Positions 1 to 7,221 are shown, numbered from the stretch's first letter. The stretch is 23,354 bases of DNA from Peptococcaceae bacterium (GCA_900756555.1 CAAEKP010000139.1:1-23354); one strand, 5' to 3'. Made by a program: numbers and translations. Notes: generated by a model from the letters alone, not told the origin.

Positions 1-147
1 TAGTGTACTTATGCGAGTGTTCTGTCTGTGATGAATGAGCAACAATATTCTGCCTGTTTTTAGCTTAACCAACGAGGCTGATCTGGATTTTTACATCACA
101 GACATTTTTGTGCTTGTCTGTCGGTGCTGTACGCGGACATTGCGGAC

Positions 148-193
148 AAAAAAAAGAGACTATTGGAATGTAACATCATCCCCAACAGTCCCT
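148..193 (-). terminator. Intrinsic terminator of the ybaK gene
   Basis: On the minus strand a 12-bp stem (arms 182-193 and 155-166, two G-U pairs) with a 15-nt loop is followed by a run of seven to eight U residues. It sits just past the ybaK stop. I see no convincing gene in bases 1-147; the short rightward reading frame from 35 crosses this terminator and has no recognisable features. Confidence 0.85.
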
Positions 194-215
194 TCACTAT
201 TGCTTTCTATATTTT

Positions 216-701
216 TTACTCTACTGTAATATCTGCCACAAGTACGGGAATTACTTTCTGTAAATCTGCCAATGATAACTCTACCTGATAACCAATTTTA
301 CCTGCGCTGAACATGATGGTTTCATAATCCGCAGCGGTTTGATGAATCACCGTCTTAAACTGTTTTTTCATACCGATAGGTGAGCAGCCGCCGTGTACAT
401 AACCCGTCAAGCCCAGCAATTCTTTCGCTTTCAACATTTCGATGGATTTTTCACCTACTGCTGCAGCCGCTTTTTTCAAATCCAGTTCTGCCAATACCGG
501 CACCATAAACACATAGTGATTTTTAGATTTTCCAGTAGTCACCAGAGTTTTGAACGCCCTGCCCGGGTCCTGATGCAGTGCCTCTGCCACTTCTGCGCCG
601 CTGATAGCGCCTGTATCTGCATAACAATGATGCTCATAGGAAACTTTTTTCTGATCCAGTACCCGCATCACATTGGTTTTCATTTCTGCCTTTGCTGCCA
701 T
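216..701 (-). CDS. ybaK: Cys-tRNA(Pro)/Cys-tRNA(Cys) deacylase, YbaK/EbsC family
   Basis: A 161-residue single-domain protein of the YbaK/EbsC tRNA-editing family. It hydrolyses cysteine mischarged onto tRNA(Pro), a cytosolic trans-editing step that backs up prolyl-tRNA synthetase. The invariant lysine of the family lies in RAFKTLV at about residue 51. The glycine-rich GGCSPIGMKK loop near residue 100 and the full family length support the call. A GTG two codons upstream (707) is also in frame, but the GGAG sequence five bases before the ATG at 701 favours 701. The gene is monocistronic, divergent from spoIIR, and ends in its own terminator. The family call is secure; the exact editing substrate is inferred from characterised homologues. 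Confidence 0.9.
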   Translation of the reverse strand: MAAKAEMKTNVMRVLDQKKVSYEHHCYADTGAISGAEVAEALHQDPGRAFKTLVTTGKSKNHYVFMVPVLAELDLKKAAAAVGEKSIEMLKAKELLGLTGYVHGGCSPIGMKKQFKTVIHQTAADYETIMFSAGKIGYQVELSLADLQKVIPVLVADITVE

Positions 702-735
702 AATCACTCCGTCCTTCCTGCCTGTTAATTTTTAC

Positions 736-744
736 ATTATAGCA
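736..744 (-). promoter_or_regulatory. Extended -10 promoter for ybaK
   Basis: The minus strand reads TGCTATAAT, a full extended -10 element with a consensus hexamer, about 35 bases before the ybaK start. No good -35 lies at 17 bases, as is common for extended -10 promoters. I could not identify a promoter for the divergent spoIIR gene, and no clear sigma-F-type sequence is visible between 708 and 800. Confidence 0.6.
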
Positions 745-801
745 TTTGCGCTGTCTAAACGCCAGTTTTTTTGTCAACACTATCTACAGAAAGAGGTGTT
801 G

Positions 802-1410
802 ATGATGAAAAAAAAGTTAATTTTAATACTATCATCTTGTTTATTTGGTTTTCTGGCGTTATTTTGTATCACCAATTTAGAATTCTCGGAACAGATTGAC
901 AAAAACAGCCTGATTCGCATTCATGTGCTGGCCAACAGCGATGCGCAGAGCGATCAGCAATTAAAATTGCAGGTGAAAGATGAGGTGATACGCTATCTAC
1001 AGCCACAGTTAGCGCAATCCCATTCCATTGACGAAAGCCGCCAGATTATCCAAAACAATCTGCCGCAGATTAAACAGACCGCAGAACAGAAATTACAGGA
1101 ACTGCACAGCAGTTACAGCGTGACTCTGCAATACGGTCACTTTGACTTTCCTGTAAAATACTACGGCAGCTTCAGCCTGCCCGCTGGCAACTATGAAGCG
1201 TTACGCATTCTGATTGGTGAAGGCCAGGGGCATAACTGGTGGTGCGTGTTGTTTCCTCCCATGTGCTTTACCGACAGCAATACATCCGCGTCGGGCAAAT
1301 ATACCGAGCAAACGCCTGAAAAGAAAGTTACCATTAAATTCAAAAGCGCCGAGCTGTTCCAAAAATGGACAGACTCAGCGCATACAAAAAAGCAACCACC
1401 TATTAGATGA
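802..1410 (+). CDS. spoIIR: Stage II sporulation protein R (SpoIIR)
   Basis: A protein of about 202 residues that begins with a hydrophobic export or anchor segment (about residues 4-24), then the family motif IRIHVLANSDAQSDQQLKL and, near the C-terminal side, the hallmark YEALRILIGEGQGHNWWCV. In Bacillus SpoIIR is made in the forespore, crosses the membrane and triggers SpoIIGA to process pro-sigma-E in the mother cell. Two adjacent ATGs (802 and 805) follow an AGAGGTG ribosome binding site; either could be used. The last codons overlap a terminator hairpin serving the convergent abiE genes. The presence of spoIIR and sigH shows sporulation ancestry but does not prove that the organism sporulates. 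Confidence 0.93.
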   Translation: MMKKKLILILSSCLFGFLALFCITNLEFSEQIDKNSLIRIHVLANSDAQSDQQLKLQVKDEVIRYLQPQLAQSHSIDESRQIIQNNLPQIKQTAEQKLQELHSSYSVTLQYGHFDFPVKYYGSFSLPAGNYEALRILIGEGQGHNWWCVLFPPMCFTDSNTSASGKYTEQTPEKKVTIKFKSAELFQKWTDSAHTKKQPPIR

Positions 1411-1417
1411 TTGCTTT
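1386..1417 (-). terminator. Intrinsic terminator for the abiE operon inside the spoIIR 3' end
   Basis: The minus strand forms AAAGCAA paired with TTGCTTT, extended inward by CATC/GGTG across a one-base mismatch, with a five-base loop and then a U-run. It lies within the last codons and stop of spoIIR, about 95 bases past the toxin stop. On the plus strand the hairpin is followed by only three U residues, so it should terminate the leftward transcript better. Confidence 0.7.
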
Positions 1418-1510
1418 GACTTAGTGTTTCAGGTTCATAATAGATGCTGCGTTTTGCTTCTTTACAACAATCTAAGTCTTCCCACTAATTATTAAAATTA
1501 TCCTATCACA

Positions 1511-2440
1511 CTATATTAAATTAAAAGTTTCATCTTCAAATATAGAACTCTCAGCTATTTTTTCTAATGCTATGACAGCCTCTTCATAGGCAACGGGGTG
1601 TTGCTGAAAATATGTTGTAATCAGATTATAATCACTCCGATATACATTTTCCGCAATAATTTCCCGCAACAACTTTGGAATCTTGATGCCTTCTTTTGCA
1701 GATGGGCAAATCTCCATTTTGGAACGAACAAGACGCACTTCATGCACTAACTTTTTAAATGTTTCATCTTGTTTTACCAGGGGTAACAACATATAAATAT
1801 CGTAAATATGTCTGGAATTACGATGAATCTTTTCCGTAAGATAATAGTCACATAAAGCAAACACTTTATCAACCAAAGTACGCTCCAAACTTTGCAGTTT
1901 CATTTCAAATGGTTTTAAATCATATTCTTCTACAATATCCATATTTTCTTTTGAAAGATATTGATAGACATAACTATCTACAGGCATTTGAACAGTAGGA
2001 AAAGAAGTTGAACCAAGAACGATTTCCATCTTTACACCCTGTATCAAACTATCCGGTAAGATATCTTCCAACGGTTGATACGAAAAGGTATAACAATTAT
2101 AATTCCGTCTGCTTCTAGCTTTCTCCCAATCTACGATTGGCAGCGCCAATTCAGCACTGATTCCTGCAATCGTTATGTCTTTTAATCGTTTTCTTTCACC
2201 CGTTGTAAGTTTATCTGTAAATGCGATATCAATATCTTCAGAGAAACGATCAATTGCATGGTGACATTTGGAAAGAGAAGTACCTCCTTTGAAAACACAC
2301 GCAGGGGCCTTCTCTGCTAATTGTTTCAAAAGCATTGTAACATAATAATCTTTTTCAACAACAGGAATTGGTAAATTCAAATCTGTTGCTGCAGAATAAA
2401 TCACTTCACGAAATAACTCTAAATCATTATGCAAAAACAC
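1511..2440 (-). CDS. AbiEii-type nucleotidyltransferase toxin
   Basis: A 309-residue protein with the motifs of AbiEii/type IV toxins (DNA polymerase beta-fold nucleotidyltransferases). GGTSLSK at 52-58 is followed by EDIDIAF with Asp69 and Asp71 as the metal-binding pair. Downstream are VKMEIV, a DKVFALCDYYL segment and RHIYDIYMLL, matching the four conserved AbiEii motifs in order. Characterised relatives act as nucleotidyltransferases, some on tRNA, causing reversible growth arrest and phage abortive infection. The GTG start overlaps the antitoxin stop by 14 bases and has a TGAGGT ribosome binding site, so the pair looks translationally coupled. All catalytic motifs appear intact. The gene is visibly more AT-rich than its neighbours, which suggests acquisition by transfer. 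Confidence 0.88.
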   Translation of the reverse strand: MFLHNDLELFREVIYSAATDLNLPIPVVEKDYYVTMLLKQLAEKAPACVFKGGTSLSKCHHAIDRFSEDIDIAFTDKLTTGERKRLKDITIAGISAELALPIVDWEKARSRRNYNCYTFSYQPLEDILPDSLIQGVKMEIVLGSTSFPTVQMPVDSYVYQYLSKENMDIVEEYDLKPFEMKLQSLERTLVDKVFALCDYYLTEKIHRNSRHIYDIYMLLPLVKQDETFKKLVHEVRLVRSKMEICPSAKEGIKIPKLLREIIAENVYRSDYNLITTYFQQHPVAYEEAVIALEKIAESSIFEDETFNLI

Positions 2441-3047
2441 GGTATAACCTCATTTCATAAAAATTACGATATACTTTATCAGGATATAGAGAAATATATC
2501 GATCAATATCCGCTTCCGTTATCTGTTCATCTTTCAGATATTTCGCTAATCGTTCTGCTATTTCCCTGCCAATATAATCTGCATAAATATCAATATCCTT
2601 CAACAAATCCAAAAATTGAAGTGTTTTATAATTTTCTTCTGTTACCCGCGTCTTTGGTTTTCTTAAAATCACACGCTGCCCTTTCAAGCTTATTTCACGC
2701 ATATTAGCGCTGGCAGCATTTGTTACAATTTCTAATGTATACGGAACCTGTATCGTTACCCCCATTTGATTAGCAAAAGTAAAGCCCGAATAATAACCTT
2801 CTACATGACCATTCCGCTTAATATATTTATATTGCACCACAGTTTGTGGGGCAATTGTTATTCCACCTTTCAGCTTAGACGGCGCTGGCAGATAGTAAAT
2901 CCCTGTATCATAGCGTTTAATTTTTCCTGTATCGCATAACACTTTGAAGTTCTGTCTTAAGTTTGTATCCGAAATTGGCAATTTAATGTCAGACAAAAAA
3001 ATTGGCTCGTTTGCCTGATAATTTTCTTGCAAATATTCATATACCAC
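2427..3047 (-). CDS. AbiEi-like / DUF6088-type antitoxin and autoregulator
   Basis: A protein of about 206 residues located directly before the AbiEii toxin, the usual type IV antitoxin-first order. The N-terminal 60 residues look like a winged helix (LPISDTNLRQNFKVLCDTGKI then YDTGIYYLP). The rest, with the KGQRVILRKPKTRV region, resembles DUF6088/AbiEi C-terminal domains. Family knowledge says such antitoxins neutralise the toxin without stable binding and repress their own promoter. A GTG at 3056 gives three more residues, but the ribosome binding site AGGTGAT would then lie inside the gene; with GTG at 3047 it sits five bases upstream, so 3047 is preferred. Assignment as antitoxin rests strongly on position next to the toxin. 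Confidence 0.8.
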   Translation of the reverse strand: MVYEYLQENYQANEPIFLSDIKLPISDTNLRQNFKVLCDTGKIKRYDTGIYYLPAPSKLKGGITIAPQTVVQYKYIKRNGHVEGYYSGFTFANQMGVTIQVPYTLEIVTNAASANMREISLKGQRVILRKPKTRVTEENYKTLQFLDLLKDIDIYADYIGREIAERLAKYLKDEQITEADIDRYISLYPDKVYRNFYEMRLYRVFA

Positions 3048-3091
3048 ATTTATCACCTTCCTAACAAAAACAAACTATACAGTTACACTTT

Positions 3092-3131
3092 TGTTATAAA
3101 TAGAATAACATCTTTTAACTTTGATTGTCAA
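3092..3131 (-). promoter_or_regulatory. abiE promoter with palindromic operator over the -10 box
   Basis: A perfect -35 (TTGACA, minus strand, 3126-3131) is followed after 17-18 bases by a weak -10 (TTATTC or TATTCT, near 3102-3108). A perfect inverted repeat, TGTTAT-N7-ATAACA (3092-3110), covers the -10. Occupancy by a repressor would block the promoter. The natural candidate is the antitoxin, as shown for other AbiEi proteins. Confidence 0.7.
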
Positions 3132-3179
3132 GTTCTGTTATTATAATATGCATATCTTGACTTTTTTATACTAGCACGA

Positions 3180-3228
3180 TAAAAAAATAGAGCTGCACCC
3201 TAATGTTTTTCACATTACAATGCCGCTC
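3180..3228 (-). terminator. Intrinsic terminator between the tRNA operon and abiE
   Basis: On the minus strand a stem made of GAGC/GCTC, GCA/TGC and TAATGT/ACATTA, broken by small internal loops, is followed by a run of seven U residues. It lies upstream of the abiE promoter and seems to insulate it. The approximately 110 bases between this hairpin and the next terminator (3229-3338) hold only AT-rich sequence with nothing I can name; they could be the 3' remnant of a lost gene. Confidence 0.65.
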
Positions 3229-3338
3229 CGCAAAAGCAAGCTATATATTTTTAAATGGCTACTTAAATGGTAATCAATATATACTATTTAATATTTCCCC
3301 AATCGTGTATTTCCAATTATGCCCAAATGTATCTACAG

Positions 3339-3374
3339 AAAAAGAGGGCATCTGAATTGCTCCAAATACCCTCT
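3339..3374 (-). terminator. Intrinsic terminator of the tRNA operon
   Basis: The minus strand forms a 12-bp stem (AGAGGG core, two G-U pairs) with an eight-base loop, followed by five U residues. It lies 57 bases past the last tRNA (Met) of the cluster. Confidence 0.8.
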
Positions 3375-3430
3375 AGTCCTTGATACAACTGGCTTTGAGC
3401 CAATAGCATCTATTTCGTATTTAATATGAG

Positions 3431-3504
3431 TGGCGGCACAGGGACTTGAACCCCGGACACTACGGGTATGAACCGTATGCTCTAGCCAGCTGAGCTATGC
3501 CGCC
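3431..3504 (-). tRNA. tRNA-Met (CAT), elongator
   Basis: A full cloverleaf: acceptor GGCGGCA/TGCCGCC with discriminator A, D arm GCTC/GAGC, anticodon stem TACGG/CCGTA with loop TTCATAC (anticodon CAT), T arm with TTCAAGT. The normal G1-C72 pair separates it from the initiator tRNA nearby. Overall similarity to Bacillota elongator Met tRNA makes a lysidine-type tRNA-Ile unlikely. CCA is not encoded. It is the last gene of the four-tRNA operon. Confidence 0.93.
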
Positions 3505-3516
3505 ATGAAATAATCA

Positions 3517-3589
3517 AGCTTGTAACCAGAATCGAACTGGTGACCTTTACCTTACCAAGGTAACGCTCTACCGACTGAGCTATACAAGC
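3517..3589 (-). tRNA. tRNA-Thr (GGT)
   Basis: Acceptor GCTTGTA/TACAAGC, D arm GCTC/GAGC, anticodon stem TTACC/GGTAA with loop TTGGTAA (anticodon GGT), and T loop TTCGATT. The discriminator reads T and CCA is not encoded. It is third in the operon. Confidence 0.93.
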
Positions 3590-3592
3590 AAA

Positions 3593-3668
3593 TGGTTGCG
3601 GGAGAAGGACTCGAACCTCCGGCCTTCGGGTTATGAGCCCGACGAGCTACCAACTGCTCCATCCCGCG
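3593..3668 (-). tRNA. Initiator tRNA-fMet (CAT), CCA encoded
   Basis: The acceptor CGCGGGA/TCCCGCA has the initiator-specific C1-A72 mismatch, and the anticodon stem carries the three G-C pairs (GGG/CCC) next to loop CTCATAA (anticodon CAT). The 3' CCA is encoded. It lies eight bases after tRNA-Tyr and three before tRNA-Thr. Confidence 0.95.
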
Positions 3669-3676
3669 ATGGAAAA

Positions 3677-3761
3677 TGGTGGAGGGAGAAGGATTCGAAC
3701 CTTCGAAGGCGGAGCCAACGGATTTACAGTCCGTCCCCTTTGGCCGCTCGGGAACCCCTCC
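3677..3761 (-). tRNA. tRNA-Tyr (GTA), CCA encoded
   Basis: Class II tRNA with a long variable arm (GGCTCCGCCTTCGAA region). Acceptor GGAGGGG/TCCCTCC, anticodon stem ACGGA/TCCGT with loop CTGTAAA (anticodon GTA), encoded CCA. It is the first gene of the operon, with a very short leader from the promoter. Confidence 0.95.
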
Positions 3762-3783
3762 AAATATCTTGCCAACGAATTAT

Positions 3784-3812
3784 ATTATACATACAGGATA
3801 GTGACATGTCAA
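3784..3812 (-). promoter_or_regulatory. Consensus sigma-A promoter of the tRNA operon
   Basis: The minus strand has TTGACA (3807-3812), 17 bases, then TATAAT (3784-3789), a perfect match to the consensus in both hexamers and spacing. Transcription should begin about 15 bases before tRNA-Tyr. Confidence 0.92.
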
Positions 3813-3861
3813 CAACTTTTTTATTTTTTTGTTAAAATTTTATTTTCTGTGCCTGCATCCT

Positions 3862-4515
3862 CTATTTCCCCTGTTCTTCCCGCTTGGCCAGATATTGCTC
3901 CAGCTTCCGTTTTACTCGCTGCAAGGCATTATCCACCGACTTCACATGACGGTCTAACTGATCAGCAATCTCCACATAAGACTTCCCTTCCAGATACAGA
4001 TTCACCACTCTTTGTTCCAGCGGACTCAGGATACGGTGCATGGTACTTTCAATATCCATCAAATTTTCCTGGTTGATAAACAGATCTTCTGGATTGCTGG
4101 CCTTACCTGTAGTGACTACCTCAGCCAATGTTCGTTCCGATTCCTCATCAAACACGGGCTTATTCAGTGATACATAAGAATTCAGCGGAATGTGTTTTTG
4201 CCGGGTGGCTGTTTTAATCGCTGTGATAATCTGTCGTGTTACGCAGACTTCGGCAAAAGCGCGAAAAGATGCCTGACGATCAACGCGATAATCCCGGATA
4301 GCCTTATACAAACCAATCATACCTTCCTGGATAATGTCTTCCCGGTCAGCGCCAATTAAAAAATAGGTTCTGGCTTTTGCCCGCACAAAATTTTTATATT
4401 TGTTAATCAGATATTCCAGCCCCTCCACATCTCCATGCTTGGCCAGGTCTACAATCTCCTCATCCGTCAGACGTTCCAGTGCAATTTGGTCAATCTGTTG
4501 TGCTGTCTGTTTCAT
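3862..4515 (-). CDS. sigH: RNA polymerase sigma factor SigH (Spo0H)
   Basis: A 217-residue sigma-70 family factor of the SigH type. Region 2 is clear (REDIIQEGMIGLYKAIRDYR at about 58-77, then SFRAFAEVCVTRQIITAIK), as is region 4 with its helix-turn-helix (LSPLEQRVVNLYLEGKSYVEIADQL at about 164-188). In Bacillus SigH drives early stationary-phase, competence and sporulation genes. An in-frame GTG six codons upstream would place the purine-rich ribosome binding site (AAAGGGGCGG) inside the gene, so the ATG at 4515 is preferred. It follows rae1 by 63 bases but has its own strong promoter. The order rlmB-rae1-sigH is conserved in many Bacillota; here tRNA genes follow instead of rpmG-secE-nusG. 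Confidence 0.93.
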   Translation of the reverse strand: MKQTAQQIDQIALERLTDEEIVDLAKHGDVEGLEYLINKYKNFVRAKARTYFLIGADREDIIQEGMIGLYKAIRDYRVDRQASFRAFAEVCVTRQIITAIKTATRQKHIPLNSYVSLNKPVFDEESERTLAEVVTTGKASNPEDLFINQENLMDIESTMHRILSPLEQRVVNLYLEGKSYVEIADQLDRHVKSVDNALQRVKRKLEQYLAKREEQGK

Positions 4516-4543
4516 CTTCCCGCCCCTTTCCACTTTTTACCAC

Positions 4544-4572
4544 ATTATAGTATAGTTCTCTCCCGTTGTCAA
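4544..4572 (-). promoter_or_regulatory. Consensus sigma-A promoter of sigH
   Basis: TTGACA (4567-4572), 17 bases, TATAAT (4544-4549) on the minus strand, between the rae1 stop and the sigH start. Both hexamers are perfect. It implies strong vegetative transcription of sigH independent of the upstream operon, so control must be by a repressor or after transcription. Confidence 0.9.
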
Positions 4573-4578
4573 TGGACT

Positions 4579-5088
4579 TTATAAATTTTTGGATAGTTTT
4601 TCCAGCTTTTTTCGTGTTTCCGGATCAATTCTATCTTCTAAACGGTTAGATACATAGGGCTTCGGTGTGTAGTGTGGTTTATGCTCTTTCTCCGTCATCT
4701 GAATTTCTCGTTTCAGCTCCATCGCAGAGATGCGGAACGCGCCTTTTCCCCAGATAGTTTCCTGCTGCAAGCGGTCCGAAGTGGCTACAAACACCTTCTC
4801 ATGCTTGGGGATTTGGGCTGCCAGACGTTCAATGGCCATGTCTGCTGTCACATTTTCTTTCGTGTAAATTACTTCTATCCCTTGAACCATCTCTTGTGAG
4901 CCGCTGTTTTTCTTCACCTGGTAGGCATCAAATACTAAGATCACTTTTCGTTTGCTCAATGCCGCATATACGGACAACACTTCAATTAAGCGCATCCGCG
5001 CGTGTTCCAGGTTGCTCTCTTTCAGCTCCTGCAATTCCGGCCAGGCACCGATGATATTGTAGCCATCTACAATCAGATACTCTTTCAT
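4579..5088 (-). CDS. rae1: NYN-domain ribonuclease Rae1 (YacP)
   Basis: A 169-residue NYN/PIN-like protein. Acidic residues expected at the active site are visible: Asp8 in LIVDGYN, Asp54 in LVFDAY, Asp83 in VTADMAIE and Asp105 in ATSD. Characterised Bacillus Rae1 binds the ribosomal A site and cleaves certain mRNAs in a translation-dependent way. The C-terminal tail (about 130-169) is basic and probably flexible. It begins two bases after the rlmB stop, and its ribosome binding site lies in the rlmB end, so the two are likely cotranslated. Family assignment is strong; the ribosome-linked role is by homology. Confidence 0.9.
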   Translation of the reverse strand: MKEYLIVDGYNIIGAWPELQELKESNLEHARMRLIEVLSVYAALSKRKVILVFDAYQVKKNSGSQEMVQGIEVIYTKENVTADMAIERLAAQIPKHEKVFVATSDRLQQETIWGKGAFRISAMELKREIQMTEKEHKPHYTPKPYVSNRLEDRIDPETRKKLEKLSKNL

Positions 5089-5090
5089 AT

Positions 5091-5825
5091 TTAATTTCCT
5101 GCTGTCCGCTGCCGATAAGCTTCATATAGTAGCACACCTGCTGCTACTGAAGCATTCAGCGAATTAATTTTGCCCTGCATTGGAATAGATACAATATAGT
5201 CACAGCTCTCGCTAACCAGCTTGCCTAACCCTTTCCCTTCACTGCCGATAACGATAGCCAATGGGCCTGTCAAATCCTGTTTGTGCATCAGCTGACCATT
5301 CATATTAGCGCCAGCAACCCAAACGCCCTGTTTTTTCAGTTCTTCTATTACTTGTACAATATTGCTCACTCTGGCTACCGGCACGTGTTCGATAGCTCCG
5401 GCAGATGCTTTCGCTACACCTTCTGTCAGCGGCACAGCCCGTCGTTTTGGAATAATTACGCCGTGAGCGCCCACTGCGTCCACGCTGCGCAGGATTGCCC
5501 CCAGATTGTGGGGATCTTCCAGTTCATCCAGAATCACCAGAAATGGATCTTCCCCTTTGGCTCTGGCCTGATCCACAATATCCTGCCATTCCACATAGTC
5601 AGCAGAAGCGATGGAGGCCGCCACGCCCTGATGATTTTCATGGGGGAACATTTTATCCAGCTTGCCCCGCTCCACCATCTGCACAGCGATACGCTGTTCT
5701 TTGGCCAGCGCCGCAATTTCCCGCACAGACCCTTTCTGCTCCCCTTTCTGCATCCAGATTTTGTTGATTGTTCTGCCGTTTTTCAAGGCTTCCAGAACAG
5801 AGTTTCTTCCAAAGATATCTCCCAT
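5091..5825 (-). CDS. rlmB: 23S rRNA (guanosine-2'-O)-methyltransferase RlmB, TrmH/SpoU family
   Basis: A 244-residue SPOUT enzyme that methylates the 2'-OH of a 23S rRNA peptidyl-transferase-loop guanosine (G2251 in E. coli) using SAM. The N-terminal substrate-binding domain starts at once (IFGRNSVLEALKNGR). The three SpoU motifs are intact: DPHNLGAILRSVDAVGA at 104-120 (Asn107, Arg113), VIGSEGKGLGKLV at 192-204 (Glu196), and IPMQGKINSLNASVAAGV at 214-231. A longer reading from GTG 5843 would bury the AAGGAG ribosome binding site, so ATG 5825 is preferred. It sits 67 bases after thyX and two bases before rae1. Confidence 0.93.
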   Translation of the reverse strand: MGDIFGRNSVLEALKNGRTINKIWMQKGEQKGSVREIAALAKEQRIAVQMVERGKLDKMFPHENHQGVAASIASADYVEWQDIVDQARAKGEDPFLVILDELEDPHNLGAILRSVDAVGAHGVIIPKRRAVPLTEGVAKASAGAIEHVPVARVSNIVQVIEELKKQGVWVAGANMNGQLMHKQDLTGPLAIVIGSEGKGLGKLVSESCDYIVSIPMQGKINSLNASVAAGVLLYEAYRQRTAGN

Positions 5826-5892
5826 GGTATTCTCCTTTTTCACTTACACATCTTTTTTCTATCAGTATCAGCATTCTCTTTAAATTCTGCCG

Positions 5893-7221
5893 CTATTCAT
5901 CCTCTTTGATACGGTATTTTTCCCGCATTTCTGCCGCGCGGCCACAAGTCATCTTGCCTTCTTTGCAAGCGCCATACACACAGGACGGCACCGCATATTG
6001 ATACAAAATGTCAGACAGCTTGCGCAGCTCTGCCAGCTTAGCCACCGCAATCCGATTAATTTCCCACTGGGCATTATTGCAGATACGTTCCTGCAACATA
6101 CCGCAATCCATGCGGGCATTGGTGCTGGTGATAATTTTTACCTGCTGACAGTTCAGCAGAAAATAACGCCACAGCCCGCCGGTGTAATGTCCGGCAATGC
6201 GCTGCTGAAACCGCTGCATATCCTGTACCAGGCGGCGATATGGTTGCTCAAAGCCGCCGTCTGTCACAGACTGCGGCACCACTGGCGGACGTTCCGGCTC
6301 CAGTAAAATATTCAACCAGGGTTCACGGAAGGTACTTGGCAGACGATGACGCACCTGCTGATGATAAGTCACCAGGCTAAACATCATGCCAAAGGTTGTA
6401 CGGCACTGCTCCGCAATGCTGGTGTGCCCATATCCCATTACCCTGCGGGTCACGCCTTTGGCTTTCTGCGCCGCTTCTTCACCCCAGCTCTCTAATACCT
6501 GAGATGGTGGTTCCGCCTTGGTGCTGGTTAGCGCACCCAATCCTGCCTTCAGTTCCGGCTGATGAAAGGTGCGCAGTAATACCACCGGTCTCTGCGGCAT
6601 GATTTCATCTAATTCATCCTGATAATACTGATTCAGCATACCCGTTTCTTCATATTCATAATCTTGTTTGTCCAACCACTGCCCCAACGTTTCCGGCAAC
6701 ACCTGCAATAACGCAGCATGCACATCAGCAAACATCTGCACATCCAGCGGCCGGTTCATCATTTTAAACCAGTCCAACAATTTATCACCAGTGGTGGCAA
6801 CAGATAAATTGGTTTTTACTGCTAACGGCAAAATATAGCGAGCATCTTCCACCGGAATACCATGCAGATAGTGCTCCTTTTTAGGGCGCCCCTTAAATTC
6901 TTCTTTAATCTGTGACATTTCTTCATATAATGCAAAAGCGCGGCCTACCAGTTCTCTGGCTTTCTGCGCGTCTTCTTCTTTTAAATCAGGTAATGTGTAG
7001 CCGTCAGCGTCCATGGTCACATAACGTTGACTCTGCTGTACATAAGAATCTTTTAATTCACAAATCATGGTGCTCTGCCAACGGTTAATGCCTTCCAGCA
7101 CAAAAGATATATTGCAGGTCTTTAACAATTCCTTCACTGTTGCCGCTTTTATCGCAGTATGCCCTTGTAAAAATGCATCCACCTGTAATAAATCGTTGCC
7201 TTCATAATTAGTGAGTTCCAT
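5893..7221 (-). CDS. thyX: Tandem-domain flavin-dependent thymidylate synthase (ThyX)
   Basis: A 442-residue protein, about twice the length of a usual ThyX, made of two ThyX-like domains (about 1-185 and 220-442). ThyX makes dTMP from dUMP using FAD, NADPH and methylene-tetrahydrofolate, and is normally a homotetramer with active sites between subunits. The first domain keeps the second half of the signature (QSQRYV at 63-68) and EDARYILPL at 125-133, but the expected RHR reads CEL. The second keeps RHR (291-293), Ser296 and AQWEINR (384-390), but REPWL replaces the QSQRY half. A three-cysteine tail (414, 419, 426) ends the protein. The ATG at 7221 lies nine bases after GGAGG; the gene overlaps mrnC by 14 bases. 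Function as a composite-site enzyme is inferred. Confidence 0.85.
   Translation of the reverse strand: MELTNYEGNDLLQVDAFLQGHTAIKAATVKELLKTCNISFVLEGINRWQSTMICELKDSYVQQSQRYVTMDADGYTLPDLKEEDAQKARELVGRAFALYEEMSQIKEEFKGRPKKEHYLHGIPVEDARYILPLAVKTNLSVATTGDKLLDWFKMMNRPLDVQMFADVHAALLQVLPETLGQWLDKQDYEYEETGMLNQYYQDELDEIMPQRPVVLLRTFHQPELKAGLGALTSTKAEPPSQVLESWGEEAAQKAKGVTRRVMGYGHTSIAEQCRTTFGMMFSLVTYHQQVRHRLPSTFREPWLNILLEPERPPVVPQSVTDGGFEQPYRRLVQDMQRFQQRIAGHYTGGLWRYFLLNCQQVKIITSTNARMDCGMLQERICNNAQWEINRIAVAKLAELRKLSDILYQYAVPSCVYGACKEGKMTCGRAAEMREKYRIKEDE

Noticed and set aside
35..229. 64-residue rightward reading frame at the left edge
   Set aside because: No ribosome binding site or recognisable domain, and it runs across the ybaK terminator hairpin.
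1411..1510. Possible extra small gene between spoIIR and the toxin gene
   Set aside because: Only short AT-rich frames with no start signals; the region is a convergent intergenic gap.
3431..3761. Array of similar short units that could suggest a repeat or CRISPR array
   Set aside because: The shared GAACC/GAGCTA stretches are the conserved T and D arms of four different tRNAs. No CRISPR repeats or cas genes occur in the window.
3596..4076. Open frames across the tRNA cluster
   Set aside because: They are tRNA sequence read as protein; the cloverleaves explain the region fully.
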